A DNA stretch of 64,000 nucleotides from Aurantiochytrium sp. KH105 (Eukaryota; Sar; Bigyra; Thraustochytrida; Thraustochytriidae): positions 103,370-167,369 of the forward strand of contig BGKB01000144.1 in assembly GCA_003116975.1 (NCBI GenBank), read 5' to 3'. Below, piece after piece: positions 44,844-55,286 of the stretch. The number at the start of each line of letters is the position of its first letter. Within the stretch, counting starts at the first letter, position 1. Both the position numbers and the translations under genes were made by a program. The notes beneath the pieces were generated by a model. The model searched no databases. It had not been told where the DNA came from and saw nothing but the letters and a program-made list of their open reading frames with translations.

Positions 44844-46385
44844 CTACTTTTCCTTGTCACGATTGAGCAGATTCTGGAAAAAGTTGGCAATGAGCGCCGG
44901 ATTTTCTTTGGCGTCTTGAGCAGTAACCCGGCGCGCAGACCCCGGGTCGGCACTTGCTGATGTGCTCACGCTATCACTTGTGGACCCTTCGGCAGGAGAG
45001 CGCTTCGCCGGCGTGGCAGTGGATACAATGCCTGGCTTCATTGAAGTCGCAGTTTCATTGAATGCCTCGAGGGCAGACGCAGCTGCGTCAGTCTTGACCG
45101 GGCGGCCCATCTCGGGAAGCAGTTTCTGACGCGCCAAAAGCTTGGCAAGAAAACTCGCGTGCGCCAGAGCAACATCTTCTTCTTCCTGCCCATCAGGTGC
45201 ACTCCCCTCATTGCTGTCACTTGTGGCTGCTGGCGCTCGAATAACGTCCTCAAATCGGTCTGAAACGGTCCAGTCGACAATTCCGCTCTGTTTCGAGTTT
45301 GCGAGCGCCCCAATCAGCTCGGCGTGGTCCGCGCCGGCAGGCACATGCACCACATCTCGCTTCGAGATGAGCGACAGCGGAGCAAGAACGCCGCCTTGTG
45401 GTTGCTCGTCAGCTTTCGTTGCTAGTTGCGGCGCCTGCGGGCACACCACGTGCACGAGATACTGCAACAATGAGAGCGAGCTCGTATCAGCGCGCGAAGA
45501 AACGTATGTGAGGCTAGCGCCGGCGTCGAGGCAGAATTGTCGTAAGGTACGCTGGATGAACTCGAGACGCAGCTCGGTCTCCACATCATCCGAGGCCTCG
45601 CGAATAACGTCAGCCTTGGTTCCTACTACAAGCATGGGGATCCCAAGGGCCTTCGGCGGAAGATGATCTGGCGTAACGGGGAGGTCGGCTTCGTTGCTTT
45701 TGGCTTCGACGTTGTCTGAAGCGTCGGCATTGAAGAGAGCATCGAACTTGGATTGGTCCCCAGCTGCAAGTTTGACGGCAGAAAGGTACCTTGCCATGCG
45801 CTTCCGAAGTACGTCCCGCACATTCATAGAATCTGCTTCACTCTCGCCATCAGTTTTGGTTTCACTCTCGGCCGTTGCCTTATCGAGGCCATCCAAATGG
45901 GCATGCAGGGCGGTATACCAGTCCTCGAGTGACTTCATGGCGTCCCAAGGCCGACTGAGATCAATGACGAGGACAGCCACGGTGTTCCGAAGAGCACTAG
46001 CGTCGGGAATGGCTGTGGCAAGCCCACGTGCGCCTTTTTTTACGTCTTCAAGAACCCAGAGATCGACCTTGATAGGCGGCTCTGGATCCACGGGCGGGTT
46101 CAAGTACGTGTATCCAACTGCTGCCATGGAGACGCCTCGAGCGCGGACAGCCTCATCGACTTCATTCTCGACCTGCTGCGCCGAAACTTCAGCGCGCCGA
46201 AGGCGAGCGCGCACCTCGGCTTGCAGCAGCTTGTTGCAAAGGGTTCGCTTTCCGGCGCCTGGCGCGCCCACCATGACGACCGTGCTGCTCTGCACATCTC
46301 GTGCGCCGTTGCTCACGCGTCGCAGGAGCTCTTCCCAAAGATTACCGCTGCCGCTCTCTGCGGCGTCCGATTCTGCGCCCACCAT
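44844..46385 (-). CDS. DYNC1LI1: Cytoplasmic dynein light intermediate chain
   Basis: The light intermediate chain joins the dynein heavy chain to cargo adaptors. The N-terminal G-protein-like domain is recognisable from LWEELLRRVSNGARDVQSSTVVMVGAPGAGKRTL, then GYTYLNPPVDPEPPIKVDLWVLED, LVIDLSRPWDAMKSLEDWYTAL, and IPMLVVGTKADV (the NKxD-like box). In the P-loop the Ser/Thr that normally follows Lys is Arg (GKRT), suggesting weak or no nucleotide binding; LICs of several lineages are known to differ here. A Ser/Ala-rich tail follows, with a final NPALIANFFQNLLNRD that could be the adaptor-binding helix. Length (513 aa) matches animal LIC1 (~523). Whether it serves cytoplasmic dynein-1 or the intraflagellar dynein-2 is not decided; length favours dynein-1. 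Confidence 0.84.
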   Translation of the reverse strand: MVGAESDAAESGSGNLWEELLRRVSNGARDVQSSTVVMVGAPGAGKRTLCNKLLQAEVRARLRRAEVSAQQVENEVDEAVRARGVSMAAVGYTYLNPPVDPEPPIKVDLWVLEDVKKGARGLATAIPDASALRNTVAVLVIDLSRPWDAMKSLEDWYTALHAHLDGLDKATAESETKTDGESEADSMNVRDVLRKRMARYLSAVKLAAGDQSKFDALFNADASDNVEAKSNEADLPVTPDHLPPKALGIPMLVVGTKADVIREASDDVETELRLEFIQRTLRQFCLDAGASLTYVSSRADTSSLSLLQYLVHVVCPQAPQLATKADEQPQGGVLAPLSLISKRDVVHVPAGADHAELIGALANSKQSGIVDWTVSDRFEDVIRAPAATSDSNEGSAPDGQEEEDVALAHASFLAKLLARQKLLPEMGRPVKTDAAASALEAFNETATSMKPGIVSTATPAKRSPAEGSTSDSVSTSASADPGSARRVTAQDAKENPALIANFFQNLLNRDKEK

Positions 46386-47284
46386 GCTGCGCTCGCGCTC
46401 GCCGGCTTCTCCGGAGAAGAGGACTCAGCCCCGTCCACCTAAGCTGCTCTGCCCGCCCGTTGCTCCTCTCGTTCGTTCGCTCGCTCGCTCGCTCGCTCGC
46501 TCGCTGCCAGCCTGAGATCGCCGACCTTGTGCGTTTCTGCGCCTGTGCTTTCCAGACCCAGCAGCGGTCTAGACGAAGATCCAATCCGCCCGTGCCGACA
46601 GCGACCGCCGCGAGGGTGATGTGACGAGGCGGCCGCGGCGCGCGAGGGCGCCCGCGAGCAGGGGAGGCACGGGGCCCCGACGCGGTAGCTCTCCGGACGG
46701 CTCCGCCTCCTTGCTTGTGAGCTGCGCAGAGCAGAGCTGCGCAGAGCAGAGCTGCGCAGAGCAGAGCTGCGCTGGGCTAGGCCGGCGGCAGTTAGCGCCG
46801 CTCGGGCTGGCCGTGCCTCAGCTCAGCTGCTTGGGCCCCTTGTTCTTTTCGGTGGCCTTGCTTGCCTGCCTGCCTGCCTGCCTGTGCCCTGCTTTGCTTG
46901 CCCTGCTCGCCTTGGCCTTCGAGGCAGGGAGCGGGCAGGGCGCGAGCGGCAGTCCAGTCCAGCCAGCGGCAGAGAGAGATCGTGCGGCGAGCGCGAGGGG
47001 TCTGGCGCGCGGCGCCGGCCGTGTGCGCGCGCGGGGAGGCTTTGGCGGGAGGAGCGGCGGCGAGTCGCGGCCCTTGCGGAGCGGCGTCCGCGGCGCGACG
47101 CCGGGCGCGCGCGCGGAAGACGGAGCGCCGCGGGAGCGGCGAGCGAACGAGCGGCTGCAAGCCAAGGCAAAGCCGCGCGCTCGAGATACTTTGCGCGAGG
47201 AGGCGGGAAGCGCAAGAGCACAACAACGACGGTAGCAGCGAGCTCTCGCATCGAACGGAGAAAGGGCAACACGCGCCTCGAAAG
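46386..47284. other. Divergent intergenic region with 15-bp repeats
   Basis: This ~900-bp spacer lies between the dynein LIC (-) and the nucleoporin (+). It contains CTCG repeats (about 46470-46503) and three exact copies plus one partial copy of a 15-bp unit GAGCTGCGCAGAGCA at 46719-46763 and beyond. A frame continuous with the nucleoporin starts at 46862, but it is G+C-rich leader DNA with no protein-like pattern. Confidence 0.55.
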
Positions 47285-50200
47285 ATGGACTGGATCAAAC
47301 GTTTCGTCCTTGGCGAAAACGAGGAGGATGAAGCCCAGAACAACAAGGCCCCGGGCCAGCCGCCGAAACCCCAAAGGAGCTCCCGCGAGGAATCGACCAA
47401 TAAGGCGCCCATCCCTGTCGAAGATCTCACTGTAGTTCCCTCGGCTCGCGCTGGTGCGATGCACGAGGATTTCTCCAACGGCGGTTGGAATGCCCCGACG
47501 GCTGGTCGCGGGGGTGCAGGGATCTTTGGCGGCGTTGAAATTGCCCAAATGTCGCGCGCCCAGCTCCAGAGCAATCTCCGAAGCCTCAGCTTGAATGCGG
47601 ACGGATCGACAGAGAGTCTTCGTCGGAAGCTCACCAAGGTCAGCGAACAGTTGCGTCTCATGGACCGCGAAGAGGAGGATGGTATTGAGGCAGACGATGA
47701 GGCCTCGTCAGCGATTACTTCCGAGCCTGGTCATCTCCGAACCAAGCAAGAGAAATTGCAACAGCTACTTCGCATGGTTCAAGAACATCCAGACCTCGGC
47801 AAATCGATCGTGAGAAAGCGCTTGCAAATCGAGTCTGAAGAAAGCAGCGAGGGTTCTGAAGAAGAGAGCAGCGAAGAATCCGACGATGACGACGACGACG
47901 ACAAGGAGGAGGAGGACGAGGATAGCTCTGAAGACGAAGATGAAGAAGAAGAAGAAGACGACGAAGAAGAAGAAGAAGAAGACGACGAAGAAGAAGAAGA
48001 AGATGAAGAGTCTCCTGCGGTGCGCAAGAAGCGGAACGCGGCGGTCGATAGCCGACGTGCCTCGTCTCGTCCTCTGGGCAACGGAACTTCGACCCGCCTC
48101 AACCGCGCACGCGCAGCGTCATCGCCCAAGGATCTGCGCGCGAGCTCGCCCGCCGTAAGTCATACACAAGCAGAACGGCGTAGTGCGATCCCCGACCCAT
48201 CGTCTAGTAGGAAGAGACCTCTTGCGGAAAATGGCACGTGGTCCGAGGGATCGCCAAACAAACGTGCCAACCTGCAAAGTTTTGCAAGCCCGCGCGTCGT
48301 TGACAGGTCAGCGCACCTTACACCGTACACTGCGCGTGCGACCCCGCTTCGCTCCCGGCATGGGACCTCATCGCTGTCTGTGGCATGGTCAGCAAACTCG
48401 GCAGCGCGCTCATCCGTGCGGCGCCCTTCTCAGCTCCTAAGTGCCTCGAAGCGGTCGCGTACGACCGAGAATGTAGGTGACGCCACAGGCGCATCAGCGG
48501 CCAAACGGCAGAAACAGCAGGCAGCCGTGGCGCAGCGCATCATGCAGACCTTGGGGAAGATGTCGACTCCCCTTGAGGATCTTCGCGCGCGCCGACCGCC
48601 AACCTGGGCGACACCCTCGATCGCAACGGCGTCGCGCAACGCAAATGTCTTCCGCTTGAGCCAGGCCACGCCCTCCTTCGAGGCCGATGTGCCAACAAGA
48701 AGCCTCGAGCTCGCGCCAAAGGTATCACGCGGCGCTTCAGAGGCTGCACAGCCTATTGGGCGTTCGCGTGTCACCTTCGAGTCCCCTGCGCCGCGCCAGG
48801 CATCATCTCACGAGCCCTCGAGCCGCGTCAATGGTCGCATCGGTACCCCTTGGCCGGGCCAAGTGAAGCGGGATTCCCAGTCTGGCGGATTCGCTGGTTC
48901 CGAGGGCTCCTCTCCATTTTCGAGCGAGGCACGCAAACTCGACTTTCGCCCTTCTACGCAGGATGAAAAACCGTTTGCTGACGAAGGTCGCAACGCACAG
49001 CTGCCGCTGCAGCAGCAGCAGCAACAGCAAAGTTTTCTGGGAACGCGAGGCTTGGGTCAAGCGTCATCAGCAGGAGCAGCGACAACGTCACTTTCTGCGG
49101 GTGGCACCAAGGTGAACCAGCGCTGGGTCTTTACTCCTCCTCCTGGGGTTCAGGCACCGGCCTCTTTGCTCGCCTCCATCTCGAACCCATCGCAAGGGCT
49201 CCTTGGCTCCTTCTCATTTGAAAAGAAGCCTGGGTACCCGCCCATGGTACCAGGACTCTCGAACGATGAGGAAGAAGGCGCGTCGACGGCCGCGTCATTC
49301 GCATCTGCGAACAAGAGCGATGCTCAACTCAAGTCCGCGACGCCAGCGCCATCTCTTCCCAGTAAGAATCTGTCAAAGACCGAGAGCTCCGCAACGAGTG
49401 GTCCCAAGGCTGAGAGCTCGTCGTCAAGCACGGCTCCAGCCAGCACAGAAGCACCTTCCGCCCCAGTATCAAACGTTTTTGCCAAGTTTATGCTGAAGCC
49501 GTGGCAGTGGAAGTGTCCCGTCTGCTCGTGCAAGAACGACAAAAAGCAGCATAAAACAAAGTGTCCTTCTTGCGAAGCGCCAAGGCCCGAGAACACATAT
49601 GGTGCAGATGAGGAAAAGTCCGACGCTGCTCCTTCGCCTGCAACTGCCGCGGCGGCCGACCAGCCAACGTTCAACTTTCGCAATTCTTCAGACGCGGATG
49701 GCAAAAAGGAAAAGAAAGTATCCTTTCAGTTCCCGACGCCGTCGTCTTCCAGCTCTTCAGGAGCCGCATCGACTCCGTTTTCATTCGGCAAAGCAGCAGA
49801 GCCCAAACCAGCTCAAACCCCCTTCAATTTTGGCGCAACTCCTGTCTCGGAAGAAAAGGAATCTTCTGCATCGAGCAAGAAGACGGCTTCCCCAGTAGCC
49901 TTTCCGTCCCTTCAGAACTCGTCCTCGACGAGTGCTGCGTCTCCTTCGCCGTTCAATTTTGGCGCCTCTACCGCATCAAAGGCGCCTTCTTCAAGCGAAG
50001 AGGAAGACCAATCAACAAAAAAGAAGCGTCGCGCCAGGGATGATGATGACGATACCAATGATGAGTCGACGACCGACGAAAAGGACATCTCGTCGGCAGC
50101 AGCCTCAAAAGCACCCGCGTTTTCTTTCGGCAGTTCGTCAAAATCAGACCTCCCTCCGTCTTCAACAGGATTTTCGTTTGGTCAGCCGTCCCAGAGCTCT

Positions 50201-52015
50201 AGCAACGCTGCATCGAGTTCGGCGTCTCCTTTTGCCTTTGGCGCAGCGTCGTCGGCAAATTCCGCGGAAAGCAAGCAAACATCGATTGGTGACAAGGACG
50301 AGTCAAAGTCGACAGATGCCTCGAAATCAGCGGGGGCGTTTTCCTTTGGATCGTCGTCTGAGACCAAGTCGACCTCGGCGCCCTCATTCTCCTTCGGCGC
50401 GTCGTCGTCAGCAAGCCAGCCGGGGAAGGAGGCTGAGTCGTCTAGCTTTTCTTCTTCATCGTCGCAAAAGCCGGCATCCGGTGGGTTCACGTTTGGACAG
50501 ACAAAGCCAAGCGAGACTAGTGAGACATTGTCATCCTCGGGCGCAAGCACTGGAGGATTCAGCTTCGGCCAGCCCACAAAGCCGGTCGAAGATGCTGGTG
50601 TTAGTGGCAAAGATGCATCATCCGGATCGACACCCTTTAGCTTTGGCAGCGGGGGGGAGGCCAAGAACGCTGATGCAAAGCCCGAAAGTGGAGGCTTCCA
50701 ATTTGGTGCTTCCTCTGCCAAACCCGCAGAGACCTCGACATCGTCGTCGACTAGCGCTTTTGGTGGTAGTGCGAGTGGCGGATTCACCTTTGGAGCGAAG
50801 CCAAGCTCTGACAGCGCAGAGTCGGGGTCGAAGGCGTTGCAACCGTTTGGCGGTGCCAGCAACAATGAAAGTGCCCCGAAAACCGAATCAAGCAGCGGCG
50901 GGTTTTCCTTTGGTGCGACTTCGAGTAAGTCAAGCAGCGGGCCTAGCAGCGGCGGCTTTACGTTTGGGGCCACTAATGGCACCGGCAGCGACGCGGGAAC
51001 GTCATCATCGTCGTCGGGGGGCTTTCAATTTGGTAGCAAGCCGCCAAGCTCTGCGTCCAGCAATCCATTTGGGGGAAGTAGCTCAACAACAGATGTGGTC
51101 CCTTCATCATCTTCTTCGTCATCGTCAGGCTTCCAGTTCGGCGCGAAGTCCTCTACGAGTGGGGCGTCTGGTTCCAATTCGAGCGGTTCGTCATCGTCGT
51201 TCTTTGGTGGATCCGAGGCAAAGCCAGGGTCTACTGGGGCCTCTCAAGGAGGATTCCAATTTGGCCAGCCATCGTCTGCGGCTCAGCCGCAGCAACAAGG
51301 TAACGCTGCGTCGAGTGGCTTTAGTTTTGGGCAAAGTTCCGGCTCAAGCTCCGGCTTTGGCGGCGCAAGCACGAGTGCCCCTGGATCAACGTCTGGAATG
51401 TTTGGCAGCAGCAACAGCAGCAGCAGCAGCGGATCAAACTCGGGAGCCGGCGCTTCTAATCCATTCGGTGGCGCGGCCGGAGGCAGCAGCAACAATTCGT
51501 CAACCAATATGTTTGGTGGCGCCTCCTCTTCGAGCAATTCTGGCGGTATGAACTTTGGCGGTTCGGCCCCGGCGGCTGGGGGCTCCAGCAACATTAGCGG
51601 GGGATTTTCCTTTGGTGCTGGACCAAGCAACTCCAACACAAGCGGAATGAATTCTGGAAACGCCTTTGGTGCAGCATCGCCGTCCCCCTTTGGTGGCGGT
51701 GCTGGCGGGTCTGGTGCTTTTGGCGCGGGAGGAAACGGTATGAATGGCGGATTTGGGACGCAGGCGCCTTCGTTTGGCGGGAGCAACTCTGGCGGCACGT
51801 CTGGGGCTCCTCCATTCGGTGGCGCACCTGCGTTTGGTGGAAGCGGCGGGAACGGTGGCGCACCAAACAACTCGAACTTTCAATTTGGAGGGGCTGCTCC
51901 CGCGGGTGCGGGCTTTGGCGCGGGAGGTGGCGCTCCCGGAGGCCCTGCTGGCGGAGGTGGCTTCAGCACCGGAAGGAAGATTGTTGCCGCGACGCGTCGG
52001 CGGAGGAAGAGGTAA
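47285..52015 (+). CDS. FG nucleoporin with RanBP2-type zinc finger, NUP153/NUP1-like
   Basis: The start MDWIKRFVLGENEEDE gives a short amphipathic N-terminal segment, as in basket nucleoporins. A SAP-like motif (AQMSRAQLQSNLRSLSLNADGSTESLRRKL) lies at about residues 84-113, an acidic Glu/Asp tract at about 185-245, and a RanBP2-type zinc finger (WKCPVCSCKND...TKCPSCEAPRP) at about residues 740-766, which in NUP153 binds Ran. From about residue 800 to the end there are dozens of FG and FxFG repeats (FSFG, FTFG, FQFG, FNFG) in Ser/Gly-rich spacers. The last residues, GRKIVAATRRRRKR, make a basic tail of the kind used for importin binding at the C-termini of NUP153 and plant NUP136. It should form part of the nuclear basket and the permeability barrier. 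Length is 1,576 aa. Confidence 0.9.
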   Translation: MDWIKRFVLGENEEDEAQNNKAPGQPPKPQRSSREESTNKAPIPVEDLTVVPSARAGAMHEDFSNGGWNAPTAGRGGAGIFGGVEIAQMSRAQLQSNLRSLSLNADGSTESLRRKLTKVSEQLRLMDREEEDGIEADDEASSAITSEPGHLRTKQEKLQQLLRMVQEHPDLGKSIVRKRLQIESEESSEGSEEESSEESDDDDDDDKEEEDEDSSEDEDEEEEEDDEEEEEEDDEEEEEDEESPAVRKKRNAAVDSRRASSRPLGNGTSTRLNRARAASSPKDLRASSPAVSHTQAERRSAIPDPSSSRKRPLAENGTWSEGSPNKRANLQSFASPRVVDRSAHLTPYTARATPLRSRHGTSSLSVAWSANSAARSSVRRPSQLLSASKRSRTTENVGDATGASAAKRQKQQAAVAQRIMQTLGKMSTPLEDLRARRPPTWATPSIATASRNANVFRLSQATPSFEADVPTRSLELAPKVSRGASEAAQPIGRSRVTFESPAPRQASSHEPSSRVNGRIGTPWPGQVKRDSQSGGFAGSEGSSPFSSEARKLDFRPSTQDEKPFADEGRNAQLPLQQQQQQQSFLGTRGLGQASSAGAATTSLSAGGTKVNQRWVFTPPPGVQAPASLLASISNPSQGLLGSFSFEKKPGYPPMVPGLSNDEEEGASTAASFASANKSDAQLKSATPAPSLPSKNLSKTESSATSGPKAESSSSSTAPASTEAPSAPVSNVFAKFMLKPWQWKCPVCSCKNDKKQHKTKCPSCEAPRPENTYGADEEKSDAAPSPATAAAADQPTFNFRNSSDADGKKEKKVSFQFPTPSSSSSSGAASTPFSFGKAAEPKPAQTPFNFGATPVSEEKESSASSKKTASPVAFPSLQNSSSTSAASPSPFNFGASTASKAPSSSEEEDQSTKKKRRARDDDDDTNDESTTDEKDISSAAASKAPAFSFGSSSKSDLPPSSTGFSFGQPSQSSSNAASSSASPFAFGAASSANSAESKQTSIGDKDESKSTDASKSAGAFSFGSSSETKSTSAPSFSFGASSSASQPGKEAESSSFSSSSSQKPASGGFTFGQTKPSETSETLSSSGASTGGFSFGQPTKPVEDAGVSGKDASSGSTPFSFGSGGEAKNADAKPESGGFQFGASSAKPAETSTSSSTSAFGGSASGGFTFGAKPSSDSAESGSKALQPFGGASNNESAPKTESSSGGFSFGATSSKSSSGPSSGGFTFGATNGTGSDAGTSSSSSGGFQFGSKPPSSASSNPFGGSSSTTDVVPSSSSSSSSGFQFGAKSSTSGASGSNSSGSSSSFFGGSEAKPGSTGASQGGFQFGQPSSAAQPQQQGNAASSGFSFGQSSGSSSGFGGASTSAPGSTSGMFGSSNSSSSSGSNSGAGASNPFGGAAGGSSNNSSTNMFGGASSSSNSGGMNFGGSAPAAGGSSNISGGFSFGAGPSNSNTSGMNSGNAFGAASPSPFGGGAGGSGAFGAGGNGMNGGFGTQAPSFGGSNSGGTSGAPPFGGAPAFGGSGGNGGAPNNSNFQFGGAAPAGAGFGAGGGAPGGPAGGGGFSTGRKIVAATRRRRKR

Positions 52016-52672
52016 AGGTCTTTCTTATTTTACCGAAAAGTGCGGAGGGCAGAGTGCACCATCCCTTCTAGCCGGTGGTCTTGCGTGTGGGTACTCTGTA
52101 CGGGGAGTTACTACTGTTTAATGATTGGCTCGCCACCTTCACTCTTGAAAGATACCCCATCCCATTGGATCGAGACGTTAAAATGGCCTTTGCCTTTGCG
52201 ACTGGTGATGTTGCTTTCTCATGAAAAGTCTTTAGCTTTTTTAAACGCCAGCCTAAAGTTATATCGTCGAACAAAGAAAGAAAGAAAGAAAGAAAGAAAG
52301 AAAAAGTATCGATTACATTTGCTCACACTTTTGTCAAGTATGACTCAGTCACTGTCGCTATCGTGCAGTCCGACGCAGCGCAGTGCAGCTCACAGTCATT
52401 CCAGTCCATTGATGCGTGGAAGCAAGGAGAGTTCGGCGCCTGCGGTGAGGTTTGCTCGCCAGCTCAGTGGTTTTAGGCTCGCTCACTGGCTGGCTGGCTG
52501 GCTAGCGAGGGTGGGTCTCTTCCATTCGTATGACACGTTGCGAGCAGCCGCTAGAGGACAAATTCCGCATCCCCGAGATCCGCCTCGCCAGCAGCCCCCC
52601 TTTTCCTCCTCCGACGAATGAGGAAAAAAAGGATGAAGGCCATACCACAATGGCTCGCATTTACCTTTACAG
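52016..52672. other. Convergent intergenic region
   Basis: The spacer between the nucleoporin (+) and the poly-Q gene (-) holds a (GAAA)n tract (about 52274-52303) and a GGCT repeat near 52484-52505. No gene is supported. Confidence 0.45.
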
Positions 52673-53540
52673 TCAGTCCTCATTGCAAGCAAAAAAGTGA
52701 CCGAGCGATTCCGCCATGCGAAATCGATTTTGCTCCTCGGCAAGAGCTGAGCTTGGTTGAGAAAAGTATGCGACTGCCATGGCTTCATCTTGATTCTGCT
52801 GACGCGAATGGCGGTTCAAAGAAGTCCTCGCATCGGACGCCCGGGCGGGAAGGGCCGACGTCGATCCCGTGGCATCAGCGCCGGCGGCAAGATCTTGACC
52901 TCCGCGGGCTGCTGTTTGGGCCCTAATTCGCTGCGATGCCTCCTGATCAGCAGCGCGTTCCTCTGCCTCTTCACGCCGGACCTGCTGCACAATTTCGTGC
53001 TTGCGTTGGTGCATACGAAAGAGCTCTCTCTCGAGACGGCGCAGCTTCTCCTCGAGAATGTTTTCCTGGGCCGCTCGCTCTCGGATTTTCTCTTGAAGGC
53101 CTGTGATGGTATTATTTAATTGCGTGCGCTCGTTGGCATGCGCCTCACTCTTGGCCTGCAGCCGGCGCTCCAGGGCAAGTTTGTGACTAGCTTCCGTTTC
53201 GAGTCGTTTTTCCAGGTCGTCGTTGATGTATTCCAGCGCAGAGAGACGGCGCTTCGATTCTTCGTGGGAGCGCGCGAGCTCGTCGAGCCGCATTTCTAAG
53301 CGACGCACGTAGTCATCGCGCTTATCAAGCGTTCCGCTGGCTTCCTCGAGTCGCTCGAAGAAAGGACGTTCTGCCGCTTCGTCATCTCCATGACGAGTAC
53401 TTCTACGCCTTCTACGCCTCCGATTCGCAGCTGCATCACTCTCTGCATCTTGTCTCGATGCTGAAGCCGCATGTTGGCCATACTCGTTCGCCTGGTTCCC
53501 AGCAGCGCCCTCATGAAACATATGTTCCTGCTGTTGCTGC

Positions 53541-53585
<45 letters not shown>

Positions 53586-53687
53586 TGCAAAAATAGCTGC
53601 TGCTGTTGCTGTTGCTGAAGCTGTTCTTGGGTGTACTGCTCTTGCTGATAGTGTTGCTGATGATGTTGTTGTCTTCCCAGCTGCTGC

Positions 53688-53732
<45 letters not shown>

Positions 53733-53965
53733 TGATTATAATATTGGTTACGCTCTTGTTGGTATTGTGGGTGCTGCTGTTGATATTGCTGATCTGCCTC
53801 GTAGCCCTGAGCCACGTGACGCCGATGATCCCGACCACCTTGCTGCTGGCGTTGGTGTTGCTGATGCTCCTGATGTTGGTGATAGGCATTGTTTTGGTGG
53901 TGCATGGTTTCTTGCATTTGCCGCGCTTGCCCGAGGACACCGCCTCGGTATGCAGGCTCAGCCAT
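52673..53965 (-). CDS. Poly-Gln and coiled-coil protein, unknown function
   Basis: With the ATG at 53965 (MAEPAYRGGVLGQARQM) the product is 430 aa. Residues ~15-160 are very rich in Gln and His, with long CAG-encoded runs at about 53526-53740. Residues ~200-350 form a coiled coil (EEASGTLDKRDDYVRRLEMRLDELARSHEESKRRLSALEY and following), then a low-complexity tail. A longer frame reaches 54319, but its extra residues look like leader DNA. Poly-Q plus coiled coil is common in regulators and assembly scaffolds, yet I recognise no family. The repeat length is probably polymorphic. Confidence 0.68.
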
Positions 53966-54560
53966 GAGCGAGGAGCTTGAAACGCCACCAGGAATATTAC
54001 GCGCGAGGCGGAGAACGAGCGACGCTTTTCGTTGATATTTTTCTGCAAAGCTGGCTCGCCAGATGTACTCCTCCCTCCTCCCGCTCTTCCCTCCTTTCCG
54101 AGTGAGGAAAGTATCTTCGATCGAGGCGAGTCGTGTCACGTCTGCCGACGCTGGAGCGGGACGTCCCGGACAGTGGTGCCTGTGACGGTGCGCTACGGCC
54201 ACGCCGCCCTGACGGCTGCCGAGCCTTTGCTTGCTGCAGTTCTCGTTCACGTTATGCCAAAAAATGAATGAACGAATGGAAAGAAAGAATGAATGAAGGG
54301 GGGGAAATAAAGTCACCATTCACATTGTTGATTGTGCGAGACAAGTAAAAAGAGGCGCCCGCCACTGCACAACTCAAAGAAGCCTCGGAGAAAGCAAGAG
54401 ACCAATCGACGGTGAACCGCGAAAAAGGGGAATAGGCGAGATCGGCAATTCACCATCACGAGTGGCGAGGAGCCACACGTCGCCCACGGCGTGGCGAATC
54501 TGCAGCAGGGACACACCACAACACAGAGCCGAAGAGGCAGCGCGCAGACGCAAGCTACAC
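53966..54560. other. Divergent intergenic region
   Basis: It separates the poly-Q gene (-) and the YqgF-like gene (+). AATGAA repeats and a G-run lie near 54262-54305, followed by GAAATAAAGTC at 54302-54313. No other gene is seen. Minus-strand frames such as 54313-54885 are shadows. Confidence 0.4.
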
Positions 54561-55286
54561 ATGTGGGTCCGGCCGGCAGCCTTGCGAAACTGGGTTTTGC
54601 GCAACGACGTCCTGCGCACAAGAGTAAGTTTTGGATTGTTTTTGGCGTGTCTGGGTTCTTCTCCTCGTCCGTCTTGCTCTTGCTCTTCCTGTTGTAAATT
54701 GGCATGAACACGCGAGCAAAAAAAAGACGAAGAAGAGGAAGAGAACGAGAGACTGACCGAGGCCAGACAACTATTTGTTTGTGGTTTTGACTGCTACATT
54801 GTTGCCATTCCTTCCTCTCAGCTCCTGGCGATAGATCATGGCAAGAGAACATGCGGACTCGCTCTCTCCGCGCCAGATTGGTCAAGTTGTCACAGTTTTC
54901 GGAACATTGACTTGAAAGAGCTCACTCAAGACCAAGTTCGAGCAGAATTCGCTAAAATTATAGATGACTACAGCGTGGGTGCGCTAGTCGTCGGACTTCC
55001 TCTCCTTCCTCACGATGGTAGTCCAGGCACCCAAGCGGTAAAGGTGCTTCAGTTCATTAAGTCGCTCGAAATGCCTGACTTTCCTAAAGTCCTTGTTGAC
55101 GAAAGGTATACTACTGCTCTTGCAGAACATGACGACTATCTGCTCAACGAGAAATCTGTCGTACGCTTTCGGCAAAGAGTAGGGCAACGTCCCGTCCTTG
55201 ACAAGGAATCAGCCCGTGTGATCCTCAGTTTCTTTATTCGAGAACATGGCCCACTAACTCGTAAGGAGCTTCGCGATCGCCTCTAG
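54561..55286 (+). CDS. YqgF/RuvX-type RNase H-fold nuclease-like protein, two exons
   Basis: I join exon 1 (54561-54623, ending at a GTAAGT donor) to exon 2 (54822-55286, after the pyrimidine-rich acceptor CCTTCCTCTCAG); both junctions are phase 0, giving 174 aa. Exon 1 encodes MWVRPAALRNWVLRNDVLRTR, basic and acid-poor, possibly a mitochondrial presequence. Exon 2 opens with LLAIDHGKRTCGLALS, the first catalytic box of the family, then VVGLPLLPHDGSPG, VDERYTTALAE and LDKESARVILSFF, so all four conserved boxes with their acidic residues are present. Bacterial YqgF acts in rRNA 5' processing and was annotated as a Holliday-junction resolvase. A mitochondrial rRNA or DNA role is inference. The last 33 bp overlap the convergent TEX10 coding end. 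Confidence 0.86.

Noticed and set aside
46862-47284. Upstream 141-codon extension of the nucleoporin
   Set aside because: Repeat and G+C-rich leader; the MDWIKRF start at 47285 fits basket nucleoporins.
49932-51551. 539-codon plus-strand frame in the nucleoporin
   Set aside because: It is the +1 frame of FG-repeat DNA, rich in Arg, Leu and Ala from shifted codons, and lacks its own signature.
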